A stretch of DNA of 64,000 nucleotides from Pseudomonadota bacterium (lineage in GTDB: Bacteria; Pseudomonadota; Alphaproteobacteria; Rhizobiales; Rhizobiaceae), in the NCBI GenBank assembly GCA_023457435.1, contig JAEWLS010000027.1:1-64000 (forward strand), written 5' to 3'. The position numbers were made by a program, and so were the translations under genes. Positions 41,887 to 50,731 of this stretch are shown here, in pieces. Within the stretch, counting starts at the first letter, position 1. Each line of letters opens with the position of its first letter. A model generated the notes under the pieces. That model worked only from the letters and a program-made list of their open reading frames with translations. It made no database searches and was not told the origin of the DNA.

Positions 41887-42867
41887 TCATGCCGCCGGCC
41901 GCACCACGGCCTGGCCATCGGCCCGATGGGCAAGCATGTCCGCCATTGCCTGCGGCAGATCGACAAGGCCGATAGCGCGGGGGCGCGGCGGCGCGAAGGG
42001 CTTTGCGGCATGCATCGCGGCGAGACGATCGATTGTCGTCTTGGCACGGGGCGAGGCTGACGCGATCATCGCGCCGAAGCCGATGCCATGCACGACGATG
42101 TTCTTAATCATGAGGTATTCCGCCGGGATGCGCGGGATCGTGCCGCTCGCGAAGCCGACGACGAGCACGCGCGCCTCGGGCGCCGTCGCGCGCAGACCCT
42201 TGTCGAAGGCCGCGCCGCCGACATTGTCGAGGATGACCGACACACCACGACCGCCGGAGAGACGCTTCGTCTCCTCGACCCAGCCTTCCTGCGTATAGTC
42301 GACGAAATCGCTGGCGCCGCAATCAAGCGCCAGTTGCCCGCGAGATGGCGAGCCGACGGCGGCTATCGCGCGGGCGCCCATGCGCCTGGCGATGCCGAGT
42401 GCGGCCCGACCGACGTTGCCCGTTGCACCAGTGACCAGCAAGATGTCACTGTTCGTGAGGCTGCCGCGGTCGAGAAGGGCGAACCCCGCCGTGCCATAAG
42501 CGACCGTGAAGCCACAGGCCAACTCGTCCGACATCCCCTCGGGCACTGCGAACAGACGTTCCTGCGAGATGGCAATGCGTTCCGCGTAAGCGCCAAATGC
42601 CGGCGAGCCCATGACGCGGTCCCCGATCTTCCAGCGCGTCACGCCATCGCCGCAGGCGGAGACCTGTCCCGAAAACTCTATGCCGGGGGTAAACGGAAGC
42701 GGCGGGCGCAACTGGTACCCGCCCTTGACCATCAGCGCGTCGGCGAAGTTGATCGCGGCCGCCGCGATGTCGACGACGACTTCTCCGGCGGCCGGCACGG
42801 GCTCGGGCAGATCGGAGATCTCGAGGGCGGCCGGGCCGTCGAAACTTCTGCAAATGACCGCCTTCAC
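41887..42867 (-). CDS. Zinc-free MDR oxidoreductase (quinone-oxidoreductase-like)
   Basis: A 326-residue medium-chain reductase of the NADPH:quinone oxidoreductase group, without catalytic zinc ligands. Features are AAAINFADALMVKGGYQ, TPGIEFSGQV, the nucleotide-binding VTGATGNVGRAALGIARRMGA and DNVGGAAFDKGLR. It may reduce an enoyl-CoA or enone in the pathway. The GTG at 42867 is preceded by GGGAGGCGAC, so I prefer it to the ATG at 42879, which lies on that ribosome site. It opens the minus-strand run of six genes. Confidence 0.9.
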   Translation of the reverse strand: MKAVICRSFDGPAALEISDLPEPVPAAGEVVVDIAAAAINFADALMVKGGYQLRPPLPFTPGIEFSGQVSACGDGVTRWKIGDRVMGSPAFGAYAERIAISQERLFAVPEGMSDELACGFTVAYGTAGFALLDRGSLTNSDILLVTGATGNVGRAALGIARRMGARAIAAVGSPSRGQLALDCGASDFVDYTQEGWVEETKRLSGGRGVSVILDNVGGAAFDKGLRATAPEARVLVVGFASGTIPRIPAEYLMIKNIVVHGIGFGAMIASASPRAKTTIDRLAAMHAAKPFAPPRPRAIGLVDLPQAMADMLAHRADGQAVVRPAA

Positions 42868-42905
42868 GTCGCCTCCCATCGTCGGCCGCGTTCCGACCGT
42901 TGATA

Positions 42906-42919
42906 TAGTTTAAAAACTA
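42906..42919. promoter_or_regulatory. Perfect 14-bp AT palindrome in a divergent promoter
   Basis: TAGTTTAAAAACTA is a perfect palindrome (TAGTTT-AA-AAACTA) in the 88-bp gap between the divergent QOR-like and NTF2-like genes. The size and base makeup suit a MarR-family operator, and a MarR gene lies at 43489-43989. Confidence 0.6.
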
Positions 42920-42955
42920 AAATATCGTCGCGCAAGCTGGGCAGGAGGAATTTGC

Positions 42956-43492
42956 ATGGCCGACATGGAGGACATTGCGTCGCTGGCGGCGCGCCTGGAA
43001 AAGCTCGAGCGAGAGGTCGATGCCCTGCGCTCGGCCGACGCAATCAAATCCCTTCATCGGCGATACATCCGCTTCCTCGCCGACCGCAAATGGGACGAGA
43101 TGCACGAGCAGTTCGACGAGGACGTCGTCACCGACATTTCGTTCAATGGCGAGGTTCGCGGCAAGGAAGCGCTGAAACGCGTGTTCGACCGGATGGCGAC
43201 GATGTCCGTCACCCACGATGCCTATGTGCTGAGCTCGCCGGTGATCGAAGTGGACGGCGACCATGCTACCGGCGAGTGGACCTGGCACCGCCACTACTGC
43301 GAACTGATGACGCGGCAGGGCGCGCCGATCAACGTGTGGGGACCATGGATGGAGGGCCGCTACAAATGCGAATACCGGCGCCGCGGCGGCGTCTGGCGGT
43401 TCAGCCGCATCTGGTTTCGCACGGTGGCACCGGATCCAGGCCTCGACGACCGGGTTAAGGCGCAAATGGCGGCAGCAGCGGCGAAATCCTAG
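42956..43492 (+). CDS. NTF2/SnoaL-like protein, catabolic cluster copy 2
   Basis: A 178-residue NTF2-fold protein with an N-terminal coiled helix (RLEKLEREVDALRSADAIKSL), HRRYIRFLADRKWDEMHEQFDEDVVTD, and the shared SSPVIEVDGDHATGEWTWHR and EGRYKCEYRRR segments. It is a paralog of the 33372-33908 protein, and both are the first genes after an operator. AGGAGG precedes the ATG. Its stop overlaps the end of the convergent MarR gene by 4 bp. A dehydratase or isomerase role on a cyclic substrate is possible. Confidence 0.82.
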   Translation: MADMEDIASLAARLEKLEREVDALRSADAIKSLHRRYIRFLADRKWDEMHEQFDEDVVTDISFNGEVRGKEALKRVFDRMATMSVTHDAYVLSSPVIEVDGDHATGEWTWHRHYCELMTRQGAPINVWGPWMEGRYKCEYRRRGGVWRFSRIWFRTVAPDPGLDDRVKAQMAAAAAKS

Positions 43493-43989
43493 ACGACTTC
43501 TCCCGAACGCGACGCCCATAAACGCGCCAGCATGCCAAGCAGCTGGACGCGTTCGGCCTCGCTCAGCGCGTCGGTGAAGTGGCGGTCGACCGCCGGGACG
43601 GCTTCGCGGAGCTCGGCGACCATGGCGGTTCCCGCCCTGGTCAGCGAAACGACGCGCGCCCGGCCATCGCTCGGGCTCTTGCTGCGCTTCAACAGGCCGC
43701 GTCGCTCCAAAGCGGCAAGCATCAGCGAGGTCATCGCCGCGTCGATCGCCATCGCGGCGCCGAGCTGGGTCGGCGAGATGCCCTTGTTGGCGGAGACGAT
43801 GACCAGCGCCGCGACATCCTTCGGCGTCATCTCGAAGCCGGCGGCCTGGCTGATGAAGTAGCGCTTGTAGGCGTCCTGCAGCCGCCGAAGGAAATAGCCG
43901 ATCGTCAGCGGCAGGAAGTCGAGCTCGACGCGCGTAAGCGGGCTCGCAGCCGAGGCACCGCTCGTTTCATCCTTCTTCCTGGCACTCAC
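43489..43989 (-). CDS. MarR-family transcriptional regulator
   Basis: A 166-residue winged-helix regulator of the MarR family. The recognition region reads ISPTQLGAAMAIDAAMTSLMLAALERRGLLKR, followed by the wing KSPSDGRARVVSLT and a C-terminal dimerisation helix. I prefer the GTG at 43989, nine bases after GAGGAG; a TTG at 44019 is also open. It converges with the NTF2-like gene and is a candidate binder of the palindrome at 42906-42919. MarR proteins near CoA ligases often respond to aromatic acids or their CoA esters. Confidence 0.88.
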   Translation of the reverse strand: MSARKKDETSGASAASPLTRVELDFLPLTIGYFLRRLQDAYKRYFISQAAGFEMTPKDVAALVIVSANKGISPTQLGAAMAIDAAMTSLMLAALERRGLLKRSKSPSDGRARVVSLTRAGTAMVAELREAVPAVDRHFTDALSEAERVQLLGMLARLWASRSGEVV

Positions 43990-44047
43990 CGCAGGCGGCT
44001 CCTCGTGGGACGCGGCCAAGAAACATGCCCGGATCGCAGGATCAACG

Positions 44048-44078
44048 AAAAACCCCGCCCGGTTGAAGCCGGGCGGGG
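44048..44078 (-). terminator. Terminator of the ABC substrate-binding gene
   Basis: A 10-bp stem CCCCGCCCGG/CCGGGCGGGG (44053-44062 with 44069-44078) with a 6-nt loop. On the minus strand it is followed by five T (complement of 44048-44052). It lies 30 bp past the stop at 44108. Confidence 0.88.
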
Positions 44079-44107
44079 CTGGTTTCGATCGATATGCGGC
44101 ACCTCGA

Positions 44108-45676
44108 CTACTCGGTGAGCCAGATCTCCGCCATGTCGCGGCCGATGAGCGAGCTTGGCGACATGTGGAAGCCCTTCACCTTCTTGTCGATGATGATGAT
44201 CCGCTGGGCCCACAGTAGCGGGTTGGTGATCGCCAGGTCCATTGCCTTGGCTTCGATCTCCTGCGCGATGGCCTTGCGCTTCGCCGGATCGAACTCGCGG
44301 GCCTGCTGTTCGAACAGCGCGTCGATTTCCGGCGCTTCGAGACCCGAGAGGTTGAGCGGATTCTTGCTGGCCGACTGGTAGACGGCGAGGTCGAGCGACG
44401 GGTCGTCCACATAGGCCTGGTGGGCGTCGAGGATGACGTCGAAATTGCGCTGCGAACGGTTGGCGAAGAATTGTGGGGGCGCCAGTACCTGCTGCTCGGC
44501 CGTCACGCCGATCTTGGTCCACTGGTCGATCAGGTAGACGCCGAAGGGAACGAAGGGTCCGAAGTTGGTGAAGGTGACCTTCAGGTTTTCCTGGCCGGCC
44601 TCCTTGAGCAAGCGGCGCGCCTCGGTACGGGCCGCCTCGATGTCCTTGCCCCAGCCAGGGAGCTTCGCGAGCTCTTCCTCGCTGCGCGCCCATTCAGAGC
44701 CCGGACGCATCGCAGCGCCGACATTGTTGAAGAACAGCAGCTTCTTCAGCGCCTCCGCCCCGGCCCAGCGGTCCACGGCCAGCGTCAACGCCTTGCGCAC
44801 GCGAACATCGTCGAACGGAGCGCGCTTGCCGTTGAAGGTGAACATCTGCATGCCCGGCGAGGCCGATTCGAACAGTTCGACGCTATCGCCGCGCGCGGTC
44901 ATGACCCGGTCACGGTCGCCTGGCGTCATGCCGCGGAAGTCGGCGTGGATCTGCCCGGCAACGAAGGCATTGACCAGCGCAGGACCGGCGAGGATCGGAA
45001 TCTCGATTGCGTCGACGTGCGGCAGGCCCTGCTTGAAGTAGCCGTCGAACTTCTCGGCGCGCCAGGTGCCGCCCGCCTGGAAGGAGACGAACTTGAAAGG
45101 CCCGGAACCCATGACCTTCTTGGTCGGGTATTCCGGATCCGACTTCAGCATCGCTTCCGAGTAGATGCAGTTCCACGGATTGGCGAGATAGGTCAGCATG
45201 GCCGCGTTCTTCTGCGACAGCTTCACCACCACGGTGGCATCGTCCGGCGCCTCGACCGAGGCGACGTCGACGAACAGGCTCTTGCGCTGCGACACCACGC
45301 CTTCGCCGGGCGCACGGATGCGGTCGAGCGTCGCCTTGACGTCACGCGCGGTCAGATCCGAGCCGTCGTGAAACTTGACGCCGGTGTTGAGCTGGAAGGT
45401 GTAGGTCAGGCCGTCGTCGGAAACCGTCCACGATTTCGCGACGTCTCCCTCGACCTTCGGATAATCCTTCTCCGAGATGCGGATCAGGGTCGAATAGGAC
45501 GGCGCGAGACGGTGGAGAACCTTGCTCGAAACGCCAGCGTGGCAATCAAGCGTGTCAGGATCGCCGTCGGACGCGACGACCAGCGTGCCGCCGCTGCGCG
45601 GTGTCTGGGCGAGCGCCGCGCCGGCGGTGCCAACCACCAGCGAAACGGCCAAGAGCGACTTGAAAACTTCCTTCAT
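44108..45676 (-). CDS. ABC transporter substrate-binding protein, family 5 (peptide/opine type)
   Basis: A 522-residue periplasmic binding protein with signal peptide (MKEVFKSLLAVSLVVGTAGAALAQ). The family 5 signature appears in DVAKSWTVSDDGLTYTFQLN and TGVKFHDGSDLTARDVKATL. Family 5 proteins bind peptides, but in Rhizobiales also opines, glycosides and other organics. It is divergent from the operon carrying its likely ATPase and permeases (46846-50731). GGAGGAGG precedes the ATG. Confidence 0.93.
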   Translation of the reverse strand: MKEVFKSLLAVSLVVGTAGAALAQTPRSGGTLVVASDGDPDTLDCHAGVSSKVLHRLAPSYSTLIRISEKDYPKVEGDVAKSWTVSDDGLTYTFQLNTGVKFHDGSDLTARDVKATLDRIRAPGEGVVSQRKSLFVDVASVEAPDDATVVVKLSQKNAAMLTYLANPWNCIYSEAMLKSDPEYPTKKVMGSGPFKFVSFQAGGTWRAEKFDGYFKQGLPHVDAIEIPILAGPALVNAFVAGQIHADFRGMTPGDRDRVMTARGDSVELFESASPGMQMFTFNGKRAPFDDVRVRKALTLAVDRWAGAEALKKLLFFNNVGAAMRPGSEWARSEEELAKLPGWGKDIEAARTEARRLLKEAGQENLKVTFTNFGPFVPFGVYLIDQWTKIGVTAEQQVLAPPQFFANRSQRNFDVILDAHQAYVDDPSLDLAVYQSASKNPLNLSGLEAPEIDALFEQQAREFDPAKRKAIAQEIEAKAMDLAITNPLLWAQRIIIIDKKVKGFHMSPSSLIGRDMAEIWLTE

Positions 45677-45872
45677 GCTTCCTCCTCCCAGGGGTCGCAG
45701 GCGGCATCGCGATCATCGCCGTCGCCGCGCTTTCAGAACGATCATTAGGCGAACGCTGAGGTGCGCTCGTACCGAAACATAAGCCAGAAGACTGCCCTTC
45801 TTCAAGGGATAATCGCTGTCGTTGACGGGCGTATCGAATGGGTGTTAGGCAAACACAACGCTGGGAGGTGTC
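45677..45872. promoter_or_regulatory. Divergent promoter region of the ABC importer
   Basis: 196 bp between the substrate-binding gene and the DUF3237/ABC operon. It holds TTAGGCGAACGCTGAG (45745-45760) and GTGTTAGGCAAACAC (45843-45857), which share TTAGGC but do not match the CTAA-N6-TTAG sites. Promoters for both directions are expected here. Confidence 0.4.
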
Positions 45873-46340
45873 ATGATTGAAGTCGGTTTGGAGCATGCCT
45901 TCACAATGCGCGTGTCGCTGTCGCAGCGCATGCACATGGGCAAGACACCGCGCGGCTATGCCCGCGGTTTCGTAGGCGTCAAAGGCGGCACGATCGAAGG
46001 TCCACGGCTGCAGGGAGAGATCGTCCCCGATACAGGCGGCGACTATCCGTTCATCTACGACGACGGGTCAGCTACGTTCGAGGCAAAGTACTTTCTGAAG
46101 GCCAGCGACGGCACGCTTATCCTTCTTCACAACCGAGGCTTCCGCCACGGGCCGAAGGATCGGCTGGATGCCCTGCTGCGCGGCGAGGAAGTCGATCCGG
46201 ATTCCATCTACTTCCGCCTGAACCCGCGCTTCGAGGTCCCGGCCGACTCGGCACATGTGTGGATGACGAAGACCGTGTTCGTCGGCGTCGGCAACCGCAA
46301 GAAGGACCATTCGGTCTTCACCTACTACGCTGTGACATAG
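45873..46340 (+). CDS. DUF3237 family protein (copy 2)
   Basis: A 155-residue DUF3237 protein with the family segments GYARGFVGVKGGTIEGPRLQG, VPDTGGDYPFIYDDGSATFE and the C-terminal TVFVGVGNRKKDHSVFTYY. GGGAGG precedes the ATG. It starts the operon that continues with a third DUF3237 gene and the ABC importer, suggesting that these barrels act on the imported compound. No catalytic activity is established for the family. Confidence 0.87.
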   Translation: MIEVGLEHAFTMRVSLSQRMHMGKTPRGYARGFVGVKGGTIEGPRLQGEIVPDTGGDYPFIYDDGSATFEAKYFLKASDGTLILLHNRGFRHGPKDRLDALLRGEEVDPDSIYFRLNPRFEVPADSAHVWMTKTVFVGVGNRKKDHSVFTYYAVT

Positions 46341-46373
46341 GCGCCGGGACCGGATCGGGAGAGCGGAGGAAAC

Positions 46374-46835
46374 ATGAAGCCGAAACTGGAATACATCTTC
46401 ACCGCCCGCGTCGAGTTCGGCGAGCGTCTGCGCTTCGGGCCGTTCAAGAGCGGGGCCGAGCGCGGCTTTCTCAACGTCACAGGGGGCACCATTACGGGTC
46501 CGCGCCTGCAGGGCACGGTTATGCCCAACAGTGGCGGCGACTGGCCGTACATACGCCAGGACGGCGTGGTCGAGTTCGATGCGATCTACGGCTTCCAGGC
46601 GAGCGACGGAACGGTGATCCAGATCACCAACAGCGGGCTGCGGCACGCGCCGCCCGACGTGCTCCACCGCATGAACACCCATCAGGAGGTGGACCCGTCC
46701 GAGTACTACTTCCGCATCACGCCGAAGTTCGAGGTCCAGTCCGGACCGCACGAATGGCTGTCGCAGACGGTCATCGTCGGCGCCGCCGACCGCCACAAGA
46801 ACTATTCCGACTTCTTCTACTACGCGGTCGTCTAG
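46374..46835 (+). CDS. DUF3237 family protein (copy 3)
   Basis: A 153-residue DUF3237 protein (LEYIFTARVEFGERLRFGPF, GFLNVTGGTITGPRLQGTVM, PNSGGDWPYIRQDGVVEFD, VIVGAADRHKNYSDFFYY). It is closer to copy 1 at 36981 than to copy 2, since both share PNSGGDWP. CGGAGG precedes the ATG. The gap to the ATPase gene is 10 bp. Confidence 0.87.
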   Translation: MKPKLEYIFTARVEFGERLRFGPFKSGAERGFLNVTGGTITGPRLQGTVMPNSGGDWPYIRQDGVVEFDAIYGFQASDGTVIQITNSGLRHAPPDVLHRMNTHQEVDPSEYYFRITPKFEVQSGPHEWLSQTVIVGAADRHKNYSDFFYYAVV

Positions 46836-46845
46836 GGGCGTCGCG

Positions 46846-48885
46846 ATGACGCCCGCCGCACTCGCTGCCTTTCCCGCCTCGACTGCGTCCGACCGGGTTG
46901 CGCCATCGGCGCTGCTCGCGGTGGAGAGCATGTCAGTCGAGTTCGACACGTCGCGCGGCAAGCTGCGCGCGGTCGACCGGGTAAGCTGGAGCGTCGCGCC
47001 GGGCGAGGTGCACGCGATCGTCGGCGAATCCGGCTGCGGCAAATCGGTCACCGCGCACGCGATCATGGGCCTGCTGCCCAAGAACCAGGGCAGGGTGGTC
47101 GAGGGCAGCATCCGCTTCGATGGGCGCGAGCTTCGCGGCCTTTCCGAGCGCGAAATGGCGAGGATTCGCGGCGGCCGGATCGGCATGATCTTCCAGGAGC
47201 CGATGTCGTCGCTGAACCCGGTGCTGACGATCGGTCGCCAGATCATGGAACCGCTGTTCGTCCATCGCGAACTCGGCGAGGCGGCGGCGAAGGCGCGTGC
47301 CGTGGAGCTGCTCAAGCTGGTCGGGATCGCCGATGTCGAGCGCCGGCTCGAACAGTATCCGCACCAGCTTTCGGGCGGAATGCGCCAGCGCGTGATGATC
47401 GCCATCGCGCTCGCCTGCGAGCCGCAACTCCTCATCGCCGACGAGCCGACGACCGCGCTCGACGTCACCATCCAGGCGCAGATCCTGCGGCTGATGCGCG
47501 ACCTTTGCGATCGCCTCGGCGTGTCGATCGTGCTGATCACGCACAATCTCGGGGTCGTGGCCCGCTACGCAGACCGGATCACGGTCATGTATGCGGGCCG
47601 CGCCGTGGAGAGCGGTCCGGCCGAGGAGGTATTCGCCCGCCCGAGCCATCCATATACACGCGGCCTCATCAACTCGGTGCCGCGGCTCGACATGCTGCGC
47701 CAGCATCGGCTCGAGACGATAGAGGGCCAGCCGCCGAACCTGTCGGAGAAGATAACGGGGTGCCGATTCGCGCCCCGATGTCCGTACGCTCTGCCGATCT
47801 GCTCGATCGAGCCGCCGCAGGTCGCGGTTTCGCCTGACCATCATTCGGCATGCCACCGCGCTCTGGAGCTGCCGGAGATCGCGCTCAGGGTGGAGGCGCG
47901 AGCCGAAATACAGGTGGAGCAGCCTGCTCAGTTTGCTCCACTGCTGGCGGCGCGAAACCTGACCAAGTCGTTCGACAGCGGCAGCCAGCGGCTGACGGCC
48001 GTGCGCGACGTGTCGGTGACCGTTGGCCGCGGCGAGGTGGTGAGCATCGTCGGCGAGTCCGGCTGCGGCAAGACGACCCTCGGCCGCATGGCGCTCGGGC
48101 TCACGCCTGCGACGGAGGGCGCGATCACCTTCGACGGCGCCGATATCTCGACGGCGCGGGGAAGGGACCAGAAAGCCCTGCGCCGCCGCATGCAGATCGT
48201 GTTCCAGGACCCGTACTCGTCGCTCAACCCGCGCATGCGGGTGCGGGACATCATTGCCGAGCCGCTCAAGGTCCATCGTCTTGTTACCGGCGCAACCGCG
48301 ATCGCCGCTCGCGTCGACGAGCTGCTGCGGCAGGTGGGGCTGCCGGTGCATTTCGCGGCCCGCTTCCCGCACCAGATGTCCGGCGGCCAGCGCCAGCGCG
48401 TCGGTATCGCACGCGCCATCGCCTACGAGCCGGAATTCATCGTGTGCGACGAGCCGGTCTCGGCGCTCGACGTGTCGGTTCAGGGCCAGGTGGTCAACCT
48501 TCTGTCCGACCTGCGGCGGGACCTCGGCATCGCCTACCTGTTCATCGCGCACGACCTAGCCGTCGTCCGCCACATCTCGGACCGCGTCATCGTCATGTAT
48601 CTGGGGCGCATCATGGAGGAGGCCCCGGCCGACGAGCTCTATGCGCGGCCGAAGCACCCCTACACGCGCGCGCTGATCGACGCGGTGCCGGTACCTGATC
48701 CGGCCATCGAACGCAGCCGCAACGTGACGCCGCTCAGGGGCGAGCTGCCTTCCATCATGAAGCCCGTGCCCGGCTGTCCGTTCAGCACGCGCTGTCCGCT
48801 CGTTTCCCAGGAATGCCGCGAGATCGTGCCGCCGCTCGAGGAGCTGGCGCCAAACCACCGCGTCGCCTGCATCAAAGCGGCATGA
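46846..48885 (+). CDS. Fused dipeptide-type ABC transporter ATPase (DppD-DppF)
   Basis: A 679-residue protein with two complete ABC ATPase domains. The first has Walker A GESGCGKSVTAHAIM, signature LSGGMRQRV and Walker B LLIADEPTTALDV. The second has GESGCGKTTLGRMAL, FQDPYSSLNPRMRV, signature MSGGQRQRVG and IVCDEPVSALDV. Each ends with the Cys-rich oligopeptide-transporter segment (CRFAPRCPYALPIC; CPFSTRCPLVSQEC), which can bind an Fe-S cluster in relatives. It powers the importer with the two permeases that follow. Confidence 0.96.
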   Translation: MTPAALAAFPASTASDRVAPSALLAVESMSVEFDTSRGKLRAVDRVSWSVAPGEVHAIVGESGCGKSVTAHAIMGLLPKNQGRVVEGSIRFDGRELRGLSEREMARIRGGRIGMIFQEPMSSLNPVLTIGRQIMEPLFVHRELGEAAAKARAVELLKLVGIADVERRLEQYPHQLSGGMRQRVMIAIALACEPQLLIADEPTTALDVTIQAQILRLMRDLCDRLGVSIVLITHNLGVVARYADRITVMYAGRAVESGPAEEVFARPSHPYTRGLINSVPRLDMLRQHRLETIEGQPPNLSEKITGCRFAPRCPYALPICSIEPPQVAVSPDHHSACHRALELPEIALRVEARAEIQVEQPAQFAPLLAARNLTKSFDSGSQRLTAVRDVSVTVGRGEVVSIVGESGCGKTTLGRMALGLTPATEGAITFDGADISTARGRDQKALRRRMQIVFQDPYSSLNPRMRVRDIIAEPLKVHRLVTGATAIAARVDELLRQVGLPVHFAARFPHQMSGGQRQRVGIARAIAYEPEFIVCDEPVSALDVSVQGQVVNLLSDLRRDLGIAYLFIAHDLAVVRHISDRVIVMYLGRIMEEAPADELYARPKHPYTRALIDAVPVPDPAIERSRNVTPLRGELPSIMKPVPGCPFSTRCPLVSQECREIVPPLEELAPNHRVACIKAA

Positions 48886-49844
48886 CCATGTTCAAGAACT
48901 ACTACGTGAAGCGCCTGCTCCTGCTACCGCCGACGCTGCTCGGCGTGGCGATCCTCGTCTTCTTCCTGCTGCGCGTCATTCCCGGCGACGTCGTCGCACT
49001 GCGTTTGCAGGGGCAGGGCGGCACCGCATCGGATGCCATGGTCGCCGCCGAGCGCGTGCGCCTCGGCCTGGATCAGCCACTGGTCTGGCAGTTCGTCGAC
49101 TGGATGCGCGGACTGCTGACGCTCGATTTCGGCCGTTCCATGTGGACGGACCGCCCGGTGATCGAGGAAATTGCCACCCGCATCGGCCCGACGGTCGAGA
49201 TCGCGCTGCTCGCCACGATCATGGCCGTGGTCATCGCGGTGCCGCTCGGCGCAGTCTCGGCGGCGATGCACCGCACACCCGTCGACTACCTCTTCCGCAT
49301 GCTAACCGTCAGCGGGCTCGCCATACCCTCCTTCTGGTTCGGCATGCTGGTCATCATGGTGCTGCTCAACGGGTTCGGCTGGCTACCGCCGCTGAACTAC
49401 GCATCGTTCTTCGACGATCCGCTGACCAACCTCTCGCAGATGATCTGGCCGGCCTTCGCCGTGGGCGCCAGATATGCCGCGCTGCTGGCGCGGATGATCC
49501 GCTCGTCACTCCTCGATGTGCTCGGCGAGGACTACATCCGAACCGCCCGGGCCAAAGGCATGATGCCGAACGAGGTCCTGGTGAAGCACGCGATCCCGAA
49601 TGCGCTGCTGCCGACCGTCACGGTAGTCGGGCTGGAGTTCGCCTTCCTCATCGGAGGGCTGGCCGTGACCGAACAGGTCTTCAACATCAACGGCGTGGGA
49701 CGCCTTCTGGTGCAGGCCGTGGGCAACAGCGACTTCATCCTCATCCAGGGTATCGTGATGGTCATGGCCGTGGCCTTCGTGGTCACCAACCTTCTGGTTG
49801 ACCTGCTTTACAGCGTCCTCGATCCACGGGTGCGCTACGCATGA
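48882..49844 (+). CDS. ABC transporter permease (DppB type)
   Basis: A 320-residue inner-membrane permease with six hydrophobic segments. It starts MTMFKNYYVKRLLLLPPTLL and carries the EAA-type loop YIRTARAKGMMPNEVLVKHAIPN. The ATG at 48882 overlaps the ATPase stop as ATGA. It pairs with the DppC-type permease downstream. Confidence 0.95.
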   Translation: MTMFKNYYVKRLLLLPPTLLGVAILVFFLLRVIPGDVVALRLQGQGGTASDAMVAAERVRLGLDQPLVWQFVDWMRGLLTLDFGRSMWTDRPVIEEIATRIGPTVEIALLATIMAVVIAVPLGAVSAAMHRTPVDYLFRMLTVSGLAIPSFWFGMLVIMVLLNGFGWLPPLNYASFFDDPLTNLSQMIWPAFAVGARYAALLARMIRSSLLDVLGEDYIRTARAKGMMPNEVLVKHAIPNALLPTVTVVGLEFAFLIGGLAVTEQVFNINGVGRLLVQAVGNSDFILIQGIVMVMAVAFVVTNLLVDLLYSVLDPRVRYA

Positions 49845-50731
49845 CGATCGCCGCCGCACCGACGCGCCCTCCGAAGGAGCGCAACGCCCTCAGCGCTTTC
49901 ATCCGCGAGGAGCCGGTCGGCGCGGTCGCGCTGCTCTTCCTCATCGCACTAGGGCTGATCACCCTGTTTGCGCCGTATGTTGCGCCATACGACCCTGTCG
50001 GCGTCGATTTTTCGGCGCAGCTTGCGGCCCCGGATGCCGCGCACTGGATGGGCACAGACCCCTACGGCCGCGACATCATGAGCAGGCTGATCTACGGCGG
50101 GCGCACCGCCCTCGTGATCGGATTCGTCTCGTCCGCTCTCGGCTGCACGCTCGGTGCAATCATCGGCATGGCGTCGGGCTATTTCGGCGGCCGCGTCGAT
50201 CTCATCATTCAGCGCGTGATCGATATCCTGCTGGCCATTCCGCTGCTGGTTCTGGCACTGATCGTCCTCTCGATCCTCGGCCGCCGGCTGGTGTTCGGCG
50301 TCGATATCAACCTGATCTTCGCCATCGCCCTGCCAATGGTACCGAATGTCGCCCGCGTCATGCGCTCGGCCACGCTAGGCACGGTCCACATGCCCTATGT
50401 TGAAGCCGCCCGGGCCGGCGGTTTCTCTCATATGCGCGTGATGATGCTGCACATACTGCCGAACATCGCAGCGCCCTACCTCATCATGCTCACGGCGTAT
50501 GTCGCGCAGGCGATCCTGCTCGAAGCCTCGCTGACATTTCTTGGCTTCGGCGTCGCGGAACCGACGCCGGCCTGGGGCCTGATGCTGTCAGGCCTCTCCT
50601 ACGACTTTTATACAACGGCGCCCTGGGTGATCATCTACCCCGGCCTGGCGATCAGCCTTACAGTGCTTGCATTCAATCTGTTCGGCGATTCCCTGCGGGA
50701 TTGGCTCGATCCCAAGCTGAGGCGGCAATGA
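49841..50731 (+). CDS. ABC transporter permease (DppC type)
   Basis: A 296-residue permease. The N-terminal cytoplasmic lead (PPKERNALSAFIREEPVGAV) and the DppC signature HWMGTDPYGRDIMSRLIYGG precede the EAA loop YVEAARAGGFSHMRVMMLHIL and a C-terminal FNLFGDSLRDWLDPKL. Coupled by ATGA overlaps to the DppB-type permease before it and the TetR gene after it. Confidence 0.95.
   Translation: MTIAAAPTRPPKERNALSAFIREEPVGAVALLFLIALGLITLFAPYVAPYDPVGVDFSAQLAAPDAAHWMGTDPYGRDIMSRLIYGGRTALVIGFVSSALGCTLGAIIGMASGYFGGRVDLIIQRVIDILLAIPLLVLALIVLSILGRRLVFGVDINLIFAIALPMVPNVARVMRSATLGTVHMPYVEAARAGGFSHMRVMMLHILPNIAAPYLIMLTAYVAQAILLEASLTFLGFGVAEPTPAWGLMLSGLSYDFYTTAPWVIIYPGLAISLTVLAFNLFGDSLRDWLDPKLRRQ

Noticed and set aside
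45745..45857. TTAGGC repeats in the ABC promoter as further CTAA-N6-TTAG sites
   Set aside because: TTAGGCGAACGCTGAG and GTGTTAGGCAAACAC lack the paired CTAA/TTAG arms at 6-bp spacing, so they are not counted with the five sites.
46933..48552. 539-codon minus-strand open frame
   Set aside because: Antisense to the fused ABC ATPase, which shows two full sets of motifs; the frame has His/Arg-rich shadow composition.
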